A DNA stretch of 64,000 nucleotides from Acorus gramineus (Eukaryota; Streptophyta; Magnoliopsida; Acorales; Acoraceae): positions 25,966,438-26,030,437 of the forward strand of contig CM060847.1 of assembly GCA_030737835.1 (NCBI GenBank). Direction: 5' to 3'. Made by a program: the position numbers and the translations under genes. The notes beneath the pieces were generated by a model. It was not told the DNA's origin. It saw only the letters and a list, made by a program, of their open reading frames with translations, and did not search any database. Shown piece after piece: positions 31,501 to 41,515 of this stretch (the stretch's first letter is position 1; every line of letters starts with the position of its first letter).

Positions 31501-34500
31501 GGGCGCGCGCGGGTGCTGCGCGTGGGGCGCGGGGCACTCGGGCGTGCGGCAGGCAGTCTTGGGCGCTGCGCGGGGGTGCAGTGCAGGCGGGGGTGCGCGC
31601 GGGCGGTGCGCGCGGGGCGCGGGGAGGCCGTGGTGGTGTGCGCGGGGAGCGGTGAGGCGGCGGTGGTGCGCGCGAGGCGAGGCGCTGCGCGCGGGGGCGC
31701 GCGGGGTGCTCGCGGGCGGGGTGCGCGGGCTGAGGCGCGGCGGCGCGTCCGGGCGGTCGGGTGGCCGTGCGGGTGGTGGCCGGCCGTGCGGGTGGTTGTC
31801 GGAGTGTTCGGGCTAGCGTGCGTGCGGGTCGTATGCACGTTTGCCCGAGTGTTGGGTTTTGTTATGGGTTTGGTGTATTTTTGGTTGTCTCTTGTGGTAG
31901 GTATGGATTTTAACTCACTATATTGATTGTCTGTCTTGCAGATCTAGACGGACGGTCGCGCGACGACCCCGATTCTGGTGAGTGGGACAATCCAACCCAG
32001 TAGAGAGGCGTTGTACGCACTTGGGGCGTATACCGACCTCTCCTGGGGCGCCATGGATAAATATTACCTACAATAATATGTAATCCATGCTTGTGTGAAT
32101 TATGTGTAGAATGCATGCTACCCTAGTCCTTGCATGTTAGGGACTTGCACCCTTAGGATATGCGTATGAGCCATGTAGCATGTCCCCTGGTTTTCATGCT
32201 AGGAAACCCCGGCCTATGCATGCGTCCTACTAGTTTATTTATTAAATTAAATGCTGGTATCTGTTAGATCGCATGCCTTAGGATAATATTATAGGGAGGA
32301 GCCTTGCGAGGTCAACGCTGAGACCCGTGTTAGGGTACTCCGTGTTCCTTGTTTGGTTGTCGGGATGTCCTGTATCGGGACCTCGGGCTGCCCTCCCAAG
32401 GTTCTAGTCCCAATAATATTATATGTAATGATTGTATGATTGGTATAATTATTAGCATAGTTGGTGGATATTATAGGGGAGGGGCCTTGCAAGGACAGCG
32501 GTGAGACCCGGGTTAGGGTACTCCGTGTTCCTTGTTTGGTTGTCGGGGTACCCTATAACGGGGACTCACGCCGCCCTTCCGAGTTTCTTTCCCCCAATGA
32601 TATTCCAGCCTTGCTGATTTTTGTACATGTTCCCGCATCTTGATGATGCACCTGGTTGAATTCAGAGGAATTCATGACATTTGAGTTGTGATGATATGTA
32701 GTCGGCGGATCCGAGTGGATCATATGCGTATGGATAGGCTGTTCTGTTCCCTGCGTTGGATCCGGTAGAGGCTACCCCCAGCGTTAGAAAGGTCGTCCTT
32801 CAGAGGACCCACCTCAGTAGGCACCTCCTGATTTGGTTTCGGACTGTGCTGAAGTTGTGGGTGGAGACCAAGCGGCCTACGGAGTGGAGGGAGAGACTAT
32901 CGGTGGACCAAGGGTGACCAACAGCCTAGTCAGTCCCAAAATCCTATGTCACCCGTGATAGGGTGAGGGTGAGGGTGTAGTGGGTTGGCGATGAGTGACC
33001 TACTGGATTTGTGAATAGATGATTATCAGTCCCAATAGCCTATGTCACATATTGATGGGTGAGGGTGAGGGTGTGGTGGTTCGGCGAAGTACGAATCACT
33101 GGATCATGTTGTTATGTCTTGGAGATTGGATAAATAATGGAATTGTGATAAATATTGTCTGTGATGCGTGGGTTGTGCTGTTCACTGAGCGTGTGGCTCA
33201 CCCCTCGCATATGTTTTTCCCCAGTGGTCACTGAGCCTGAGCTAGAGCCGGAGCAGCAGTTGGAGCTTTCCGAGGGATTTCTTCAGTAGCGGAGCAGCGC
33301 TACGTTCCGCGAGTGCCAGAGGTTATCAGCATCCCTTCTTGACTGTATGTATTTGATTTCCGTGCTTGGCACGTGTTTGTATATGTTCAGTTGTATTTGT
33401 GTATATTGGCTCTCACAGGACAGATGATTGAGTATCGAGTCTGTAGAATGTTTATTCACATATTCAGTCTTTTGCTTCCGCATTTGGTGTATATATCATG
33501 TCAGCCCCTTTTGTTGCATATGTGTCATTCTAGTTGTCTGTGTATGATATATATTATTGACCTCCTGTGTAGGCTTCTGATATGATACATACACTTGCCG
33601 CGTCCCTGGGTTGGCCGCCCTGGGGCGTGACACCGTCCTCCCCTGGGGCACCATAGATTAATATTAACCTGTTTAATATGTAATCCATGCTAGCATGATT
33701 GATATGTAGTATGCATGCTACCCTAGACTGATTATGTTAGGGACTTGCACCCTTAGGTTGTGTAAGAGCCATGCACCCTGTCACCTAGTTATCATGCTAG
33801 GAAAGCCTCGGCCTTTGTATGCTCCTATTAGTTTAATTTGTTAAATTAAATGCAACTGGTAATATTATTGCATGCCTTAGGGAATATTTAAGGGGCCTTG
33901 CGAGGTCAACATTGAGACCCGGGCTAGGGTGCTCCGTGTTCCTTGTTTGGTTGTCGGGACGTCCTATATCGGGACCTCATGGTGCCCTCCCAAGGTTTCT
34001 TTTCCCGTCTATATTAATGCATGTTCCCCGCATCTTAGTTATACGCCCTGGAGGAATTCTGATGAATTCAAGACATTAGAGTTGTAGAGATGTGTTGTCA
34101 ACGGATCCGAGTGGATCATATGCGTGTGGGTAGGCTGTTTCTCTCCCCTTCGTTGGATCCGTGTAGGGACTCCTCAGCATAGACAGACTATCCTGACAGA
34201 GGGCTCCCATCAGTAGGCACCTCCTGATCTTGGACTCGGACTGTGCTGAATGTGGGAGTAGACCAGGCAATAGCAGGCTATCCTGACAGAGGGCTCCCAT
34301 CAGTAGGCACCTCCTGATCTTTGACTCGGACTGTACTGAATGTGGGAGTAGACCAGGTAAGCTACGGTGTGGAGGAGAGGCTATCGGTGGACCAAGGGTG
34401 ATTAACAGTCTAGTCAGTCCCAATATCCTATGTCACCTATTGAGGGGTGGGGGTGAGGGTGTATGGATGTGTATGGATGTGTTTGGATGATTATAAGTCC

Positions 34501-35092
34501 CAATATCCTATGTCACCTATTGAGGGGTGAGGGTGAGGGTGTGGTGGTTTGTAGATGTACGAACCACTGGATTTATGTTGTTATGCCACTTTGAGGCTAG
34601 TTGTTGATTAATTGTGGTTAATATATCTGTGATGCATGGGTTGTGTTGTTCACTGAGCGTGTGGCTCACCCCTCGCATGATATTTTTCCAGTGATTACTG
34701 AGGAGGACTTGAAGGCGGAGCTCCCTGAGCGACTGCACCACTAGCGGAGTAGCGCTATGTCTCGTGAGTTTCTGAGGCCATCAGCATCCTTCCTTTTGAT
34801 TGTATGTATATATTTCTGTGCTTGGGCACCCAGTTTGTGTATTATTTGGATGTATGTGTGTATATTGGCTCTCACAGGACATTTGATTTGTATCGAGTCT
34901 GTAGTATGTTTTTGGATTACAGACTCAGTCTTTTAGCTTCCGCATCTGTGTATATATTATGTCAGCCTTGCTTTCATCTGTGTTGTTGTCGTTTTAGTTG
35001 TTGTTAGAGTGATTTATTGATTCCCTGTTTAGACTGCTGATATCTTGTATACACTTGCCGCGACCCGGGGACGGCCGCCCTGGGGAGTGACA
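28588..35092 (+). repeat. 3' LTR of element A, split by solo LTR S2
   Basis: Left part 28588-30105, right part 33638-35092 (33633-33637 is the repeated CCGTC). Joined, it is about 2,973 bp and matches the 5' LTR, including the 90-bp duplication. The GC-rich block has different indels from the 5' LTR (29400-29870). It ends GGGGAGTGACA where others have GGGGCGTGACA. It is followed by AAAGT and a second primer site. Confidence 0.9.
30106..33632 (+). mobile_element. Solo LTR S2 with TSD CCGTC
   Basis: A full 3,527-bp LTR from TGTTATATTTGTG to GGGGCGTGACA, with CCGTC at 30101-30105 and 33633-33637. It has no internal region. TATAAAT at 30370, donor CCCTTG|GTAAGG at 30694, GC-rich block 30740-31800, acceptor CTTGCAG ending 31941, 36-nt segment 31942-31977, donor at 31978, acceptor ending 33224. 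It is of the same subfamily as S1 and element C rather than its host LTR. An internal duplication of the CTTGCGAGG...GGTTGTC block (32300-32400 and 32480-32560) makes it longer. Confidence 0.93.
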
Positions 35093-35097
35093 AAAGT

Positions 35098-35345
35098 TGG
35101 TATCAGAGCCTGGTCCTGTCAGAGCCAATTGTCTTCTTTTCGTAGAGATGAGTCCTAGGATTTCTATATGAGTATTCTGATCCTAGTGTCTGGTTTTCTT
35201 AGGTTGCTGATATGGCTCCTCGTGGAGGACAGCACGGACGAGGTCCCTCTCGACCTTTGGAGGTTTCCAGACCTGCCAGAGGCGAGGATGCTATTGGAGA
35301 GTCCTCAGCCGTGAGGACAGGATCGGCAGAGGAGCCTCCTGCCTG
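35098..35345 (+). pseudogene. gag: Second primer site and truncated gag start
   Basis: TGGTATCAGAGCC at 35098-35110, the usual leader, and a gag start at 35212 (MAPRGGQHGRGPSRPLEVSR) nearly identical to element A. The match ends at about 35345 inside the codons for EEPPA, where the sequence switches to antisense LTR. The reading frame runs on into the GC-rich DNA and is a chimera without meaning. This is the start of a second internal region downstream of A's 3' LTR. Confidence 0.85.
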
Positions 35346-36488
35346 CACCCAAGCGCACCCGCGCGCACTCCCGCACGCACCCGCGCGCACGCGCCCTGCC
35401 ACCCGCTCCGCCCGCGCTTGCACCCTCGCGCACTCCCGCACGCGCCTTGCCACCCGCTGTGCTCGCGCCTGCACCCGCGCGCACCCGCGCGCACGCCCTG
35501 CCACCCGCTCCGCCCGCTGTGCATCCTACTGCGCTGCCTGTGCTGCCATCCTGCCCGAGACAGCCAACCATCTGCCCGAGACAGCCAACCATCTGCCCGA
35601 GCCACTCTAACTCCTCTAACCGCCCACCAATGGCCACTAACCACCACCAATCACCCCCAACAGCCACCAACCGTCCCCACACACCCAAAGACACCCCCTA
35701 ACATGCATCTAAACATGGAAAAGAAGGAAAGAAACCTTACCCAAGGAGAGGAAAGGAAAGGAAGGGGACCGGGAACTCTTCGTGCACCGAAACACCTCCC
35801 CAAAGTCCTCCACCACCAAGCTCTTCCTCACCCCTCGAATTGGCTGAAATATGGGGAGAAAAGAGGGGGTGAGAAGGGGCTAAACACGTCGGAACTTGAA
35901 TCCGAAACCACCGGTAGATAGATCGGGATGGGATCTAACCTTTCTATTCTTTGTGTTTTTTATTTCAAGCACTCTTACTAGCTCAAAATCAAGAAAAAGA
36001 GAGAGGGGGAGAGAGAAAATCAATGGGGAAGATGATGAATAGTGAGGGGGCTAATTTTTAGTTTCACTTAAATAAGTCAACACCACTTAAATTAGGGTTA
36101 ACTAGGATTAAGGCTTGATTAATTAGGTTTAAGTGGGTTTTGACTTAGGTCAACTCAACCACACAAAAAAATAAAAAGGGTTGACCAAGTCATGGGCCCA
36201 CTTTGACCGAGTCAACTCTCCCAATGACTTCTCGCTCGGTCAAAACCCGGATACGCCCCGGAACTGTGAAATTCTGAAACGTACTGGAATTCGATGAAAT
36301 TTTCGTGAGTGGCTTGGAATGGCACCAGGACACATAATATGCAGTTAGATTTTCAATCGGAGTCCTCAAACACAGGACGATAGCTAACAGTCCAAAATTT
36401 TAGCGGTTCCGATCGAAAAAAAAAAACTCAAAAACTTCCAAAATGCTCCAATGGTTACCAGAAGGCAAAAAGTGACCTATATATAACA
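35346..36488 (-). repeat. Truncated 3' LTR of element B with local repeats
   Basis: Holds the first 1,143 bp of the LTR in minus orientation (U3, start region and part of the GC-rich block). It contains three copies of a 51-bp unit (CCCTGCCACCCGCTCCGCCC at 35394, a variant at 35445, again at 35496) where the 5' LTR has one near 43605. It also has a 21-bp duplication of GAGACAGCCAACCATCTGCC near 35563-35604. The repeats lie next to the truncation point. Confidence 0.85.
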
Positions 36489-36536
36489 TTCTCCCCCCCT
36501 TAGGAAATTTTGTCCTCAAAATAAATACAAGAACAT

Positions 36537-36965
36537 CTAAGAAGGGAAAAGATGCGGATACGCGTCACGCATGGCGTCCTCGAGCTCCCAAGTGGCCTCG
36601 GCACCGGAACGGTGCTGCCATCGCACCTTGACCAGCTGGACGGTCTTGGTGCGGAGCCTCTTCTCGCGGCGGTCCAGGATCTCAATCGGCTGCTCAACGA
36701 AAGACAAGTCCGGCTCGAAGACGAGCGGCTCGAACGGGATGACGTGAGCAGGATCGTGGACATAGCGCCTCAGCTGCGAGACATGGAAGACGTCATGGGC
36801 CTGAGCCAACTGTGGGGGCAGAGCTATGCGATAGGCCACCTCTCCAACTCGCTCGAGGATGAGGAACGGCCCAATGAAACGCGGACTCAGCTTGCCCCGC
36901 ACACCGAAACGGAAGATGCCCTTCATCGGGGACACCTTCAAGAAGACATGGTCACCAACCCGAAG
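36537..36965 (-). pseudogene. pol: Integrase C-terminus and chromodomain-like tail (element B)
   Basis: Frame from 36941 to 36537 with KLSPRFIGPFLILERVGEVA, HDVFHVSQLRRYVHDPAHVI and the tail EILDRREKRLRTKTVQLVKV ending DAYPHLFPS. Unlike element A, the ERVGEVAYRIAL junction is intact here. Upstream, a one-base loss near 36965 separates it from the rest of integrase. Confidence 0.87.
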
Positions 36966-37227
36966 GCGAGCTCACGGCGACGACGGTCGGCGTAGCACTT
37001 CTGACGACTCTGAGCGACTCGGATACGCTCGCGAATCGTCTTCACCATCTCTGAGGTCTGGTGAACGATCTCTGGTCCCTCCAACTGGCGCTCTCCGACC
37101 TCGTCCCAACACAAGGGGGACCTGCAGCTGCGGCCATAGAGCGCCTCGTAAGGAGCCATCCGGATACTCGAGTGGTAGCTGTTGTTGTAGGCAAACTCCA
37201 CCAACGGAAGGTGCCTCTCCCAACTGC
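36966..37227 (-). pseudogene. pol: Integrase segment between two frameshifts (element B)
   Basis: Encodes [20 protein letters not shown], the [10 protein letters not shown] block and KTIRERIRVAQSRQKCYADR. One G is missing at about 37227 from a run of five (element A has GGGGG at 27844), which breaks the upstream frame. Confidence 0.85.
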
Positions 37228-39180
37228 CCCAAAATCGAGAACACAGGCTCGCAGCATGTCCTCAAGAGTCTGGATCGTCCTCTCCGACTGGCCGTCCGTC
37301 TGCGGATGAAACGCTGTACTGAAATGGAGGTTCGTACCAAGGGCGTGCTGGAGGCTACGCCAGAACCTCGAAGTAAAACGCGCGTCTCGATCCGAAATGA
37401 TGCTGACTGGAGTGCCATGGAGACGGACAATCTCGGAGACAAATAACTGCGCCAGGGTGTCCAGAGAATCGGTGAGTCGGATGGGGAGGAAATGAGCAGA
37501 CTTCGTCAGCCGGTCGACGATCACCCAGATGGCATCGCGACCCGAACGTGACCTCGGCAAACCCGAGACGAAGTCCATGGTGATCTGCTCCCACTTCCAC
37601 TGAGGGATCTCAATGGACTGCAGCTTCCCCGCAGGGCGCTGATGCTCCGACTTCACCTGCTGGCATACTAGGCATCGGGCAACGAAACGGGCAATATCGA
37701 CCTTCATCCCGCGCCACCAGTAGCCGCGACGAAGGCCCCTGTACATCTTCGTGCCACCAGGATGCACTGTGTACCTCGAGTGATGGGCCTCGTCCAGAAT
37801 CTTCCGCTTCAGCTCTGCGTCGTCGGGAATGCACACTCGGCCTCTGAATCGCAGGATCCCGTCCGCGCGAATCTGGTAGTCCTGACGCTCGCCCCGGGCG
37901 ACGCCTTCAGAGAGGACTATAAAATGCGGATCCTGAGCCTGAGCCGTGCGGATCTCGTCGAGAAGGACTGGCTGCACCACTAGCCTGGCCAAAAAGCCAC
38001 CAGCAGGAGTCTCTCGAACGCTGATCCAGCAAGCGGCCTCCTCCAGAAGCCTCCAACGACGGACAGCCATGTGGGCGGCCATGCCCAAGGGCTGCCTACT
38101 GAGCGCATCTGCAACGACATTCGCCTTACCCGGATGGTAAGCGATGTCACAATCGTAGTCCGTCAGGAACTCAACCCAACGTCTCTGACGCATGTTGAGC
38201 TCCGGCTGGGACTGCAGATATGTCAAGCTCTTATGATCGGTAAAGAGCTCGAACTCCTCTCCATAGAGGTAATGCCTCCACATCTTCAGCGCAAAGATGA
38301 TCGCTGCCAACTCAAGGTCGTGGGTGGGGTAATTCTGCTCATGGGGCTTCAACTGACGAGACGCGTAAGCCACAACCTTACCGTGCTGCATCAGGACGCA
38401 ACCCACACCCAACTGCGATGCATCTGTATAAACTGTGAACCCACCACTCCCAGACGGAAGGGTAAGAACTGGCGCTGAGGTGAGCCTTCGCTTCAGCTCC
38501 TGGAAGCTCTCCTCGCAAGCAGGGGACCACTCGAACCGAACATCCTTCCGAGTGAGGCGGGTAAGAGGAACGGCTATCTTCGAGAAACCCTCGACAAACC
38601 TCCTGTAATAACCCGCCAAGCCCAAGAAGCTCCGAATCTCTGTGGGGTTCGACGGTCGACGCCAATTCGACACGGCGAGCGTCTTCTCCGGGTCCACAGA
38701 TATGCCCTCACCGGAAATCACATGGCCCAGAAAGGCCATACGCTCCAACCAGAACTCGCACTTGCTGAACTTGGCGAACAACTGATGTCTGGCCAAAGTC
38801 TCCAAGACAGTGCGAAGATGGTGAGCGTGCTCCTCAAGACTCCTCGAGTACACCAATATGTCATCGATGAATACTACCACAAAGGAGTCGAGGAAGGGCC
38901 GAAACACCCGGTTCATCAGATCCATGAAGGCCGCCGGCGCGTTCGTCAACCCGAATGGCAGTACTCTGAACTCGTAGTGCCCATACCGGGTGCGAAAGGC
39001 CGTCTTCGGAATGTCTGACTCCCGGATCTTCAGCTGGTAGTAGCCCGAGCAGAGATCGATCTTGGAAAAGACACGCGCTCCCTGGAGTTGGTCAAACAGA
39101 TCGTCGATCCGCGGCAACGGGTACTTGTTCTTTACTGTTCGCTTGTTCAGCTGCCTGAAATCAATACACAGCCGCAGCGA
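37228..39180 (-). pseudogene. pol: RT, RNase H and integrase core of element B (one open frame)
   Basis: The longest unbroken pol piece in the window, about 650 codons of true homology inside a 729-codon frame. Domains in order: RT from [20 protein letters not shown] through [20 protein letters not shown], catalytic FIDD near 38872-38861 and [11 protein letters not shown]; RNase H from FTVYTDAS; integrase HHCC zinc domain, [23 protein letters not shown] and [12 protein letters not shown]. All three integrase catalytic residues appear present. The first 17 codons of the open frame (39231-39181) are out of frame with the true RT because of an inserted base near 39182. RNase H reads [10 protein letters not shown] into integrase without the break seen in A. 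Confidence 0.9.
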
Positions 39181-39186
39181 AACCGT

Positions 39187-40159
39187 CCTTCTTCCGGACG
39201 AACAGGACAGGGGCTCCCCACGGAGAAACACTCGGACGTGCGAAGCCCTTCTCCAGTAACTCCTCCAATTGCTCCTTGAGCACCCTCAGCTCTACAGGGG
39301 CCATCCAGTACGGAGCTCTCAAAATTGGCTCGGTCCGCGGAATCAGATTGATCTCAAACTCGATCGCGCGATCCGGCGGTAATCTCAGAAGATCATCGGG
39401 AAAAACCTCAGGATACTCTGCCACGACCGGAGTCTGACTGATATCTGCCTGCAGCGGTGCATCCTCCTGAGCAATATACGCTAGAAAGCCCTCGCATCCT
39501 CCCTGATGGAGTCTCCATGCCTGCATGGACGACACGAACCCCAAAGGGGCTACGTCACAATCGCCCACGAACTGGAAGGGGGCTACGTCACAATCGCCCA
39601 CGAACTGGAAGGACCTCCGACCCGGAAGGTGGAATGACACTGACTTGGCAAAACAGTCGATGCTGGCGTGACTAGCTGCAAGCCAATCCATTTCCAGGAT
39701 GGCATCAAAGTCCGTCATCGCGAGCTCCACCAACTCCACTGGAAACTCATGCTCCGCAACCTTCACCGAACACCCTCGGTACACAGACACTGAGGAGAAT
39801 GCGGTCTCCTACGGGCAATGATATCTCCAGGATAGCATCCAAAGGGGCGGATGCCACGCCCGTCCGTCTCGCGAAAGCGGGAGACACGAACGAGTGTGTG
39901 GCTCCGGAATCAAACAACACATAAGCAGGGAGCTGGGAGATCTGAACAATACCTCTGACCACGCTGCCTGATGCCTGAGCCTCCTCTGTCGAATGCGCTG
40001 CCACTCGGCCCTGAACAAACTGAGGCTGAGGAGCAGGGGCACGCCTCGCTGCTGCGCTGGCTGCCTCCTCTGGTCAGCACGACCACATTGTGGCTGCTGC
40101 TGCTGACGCTAAGGCTGCTGCTGCGGCTGGCGCTGAGGCTGCTGCTGCTGCTGGCGCTG
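39187..40159 (-). pseudogene. pol: Protease and RT N-terminus of element B
   Basis: Pieces: 40004-39787 with [19 protein letters not shown] (protease active site), a frameshift near 39785, then 39790-39188 with [37 protein letters not shown] and [16 protein letters not shown] 33-bp tandem duplication at 39548-39613 repeats the residues FQFVGDCDVAP. The Q-rich linker before it (40159-40005) has lost frame. Confidence 0.83.
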
Positions 40160-41395
40160 CTACTGGAACGGCTGCTGAAACGGCTGCTGTTGCAACTGCT
40201 GCTGCTGCGGAGGCATCACTCTGGGTCGGCCAGCGTCAGGGCAATTATACAAGATATGCCCGACGCGCTGACAGTGATAACAGCGCCGTGTCTCTGGTCG
40301 CCTCGCCTGGACTGGCACTGCTGCGATGGGTGCTGGACCTCGCACTGGCACCGCATCTGCTGGAGGAGAGGCAGCCGCTGACCGATCGAAGTGGGGCCTC
40401 TTCTTCTTGCGTTGTCCCTGGTCCTGGCTCCTGGGTGGCTTTTGGTCTGCCGAAGGGGTCGAAGCCCTCACGAGGATCCCGAGGTCTCGCTCGACTGTCT
40501 TCGCTAGAGACACCAAGTCGGAGTACCTTGTGAATGCCTGGGAGGTAACATGCACCCGAATGGCGCTGTTGAAACCAAGCTCGAATAGACGGCACCTCGT
40601 CTCCTCGTCCATCACCAAAGCTGGAGCGAATCTGGACAGTCTCGTGAAGCGCGTGGAGTAGTCAGCGACAGACATAGAGCCCTGCGTCAGCTGCTCAAAC
40701 TCCTGCATCAATATCTGGCGTGTCGAGAATGGGAAGTACTCCTCCAAGAAATACCTCCGGAACCCCGTCCATGTAAGCTGCTCCACTCCCTCCGGGATGT
40801 CCACTGATCTAGTAGCCCACCAGTCGGCGGCGCTACCCTTCAGCATGAAAGTGGCCAGGGAGACTCACTGGCGGTCGGTGCACTGCATGGTAGAGAAGAT
40901 CGTATCCACCTCCATCAACCATCTCTCTGGAGCAAGGGGATCCACCGTCTGACCCCCCTACTCGGGAGGGTGGAGCTTCAGAAAGGCTGCGAGACCACTC
41001 TGCTGCACTCGCGCTGCAGCCTCTAGCACCACCTCCCTCTCCTGGGGATCCTGAACTCTGACCGCCGGAACCACCACGGGGACTGGGGGTACATCGGGTA
41101 CCACAGGTGGATCTGCCACCAAGGGGACCTGCGGGACTACCTCGCGGGCCACCCGCAGCTCCTGAATCTCCCGTGCCCGATCTGCCAATACTCTGGTCTG
41201 GGCCTCCAGTGCCCTGGTCTGCGTCTCCACCAAATCTGCTATCCGCGCAAACGCGTGCTCCCAGGCAGGAGGCTCCTGCGCTGATCTTGGCCTCACGGTT
41301 GAGGACTCACCAATAGCATCCTCGCCTCTGGTAGGTCCGGAAACCTCCAAAGGTCGAGAGGGACCACGTCCGCGTCGTCCTCTGCGAGGAGGCAT
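40160..41395 (-). pseudogene. gag: gag of element B, three stops
   Basis: Starts ATG at 41395 (MPPRRGRRGRGPSRPLEVSG). All parts are in one frame: TAG at 40960-40958, TGA at 40867-40865, and TAG at 40162-40160. The TGA is CGA in element A and the last TAG is CAG in A, so both are C-to-T changes. The first TAG lies in a small scrambled patch (GAGTAGGGG against GAGTTCCACGG). The frame includes MLKGSAADWWATRSVD, FRRYFLEEYFPFS and the knuckle CYHCQRVGHILYNC near 40300. Confidence 0.87.
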
Positions 41396-41497
41396 ATCAG
41401 CAACCTAAGAAAACCAGACACTAGGATCTGAATACTCATATAGAAATCCTAGGACTCATCTCTATGAAAAAGAAGACAATTGGCTCTGACAGGACCA

Positions 41498-41510
41498 GGC
41501 TCTGATACCA
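41498..41510 (-). other. Primer-binding site of element B (tRNA-iMet)
   Basis: Minus-strand TGGTATCAGAGCC, 5 bp from the LTR end at 41516. Confidence 0.9.
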
Positions 41511-41515
41511 ACTTT

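Larger units (their letters stand above)
20622..35092 (+). mobile_element. Element A: Tekay/Del-like chromovirus
   Basis: 5' LTR 20622-23601, primer site 23607-23619, gag-pol 23721-28539, polypurine tract about 28574-28587, and 3' LTR 28588-35092 interrupted by solo LTR S2. Without S2 the LTRs are 2,980 and about 2,973 bp and very similar. The internal region is 4,986 bp. gag and pol were one continuous frame, now broken by two TAG codons and four single-base indels. It is followed directly by another primer site and gag start (35098-35345), so it belongs to a tandem LTR-internal-LTR-internal chain. A single-insertion duplication at its ends could not be found. Confidence 0.88.

Noticed and set aside
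35212-35610. 132-codon frame as a novel fusion gene
   Set aside because: gag start running by chance into antisense GC-rich LTR at a rearrangement junction.
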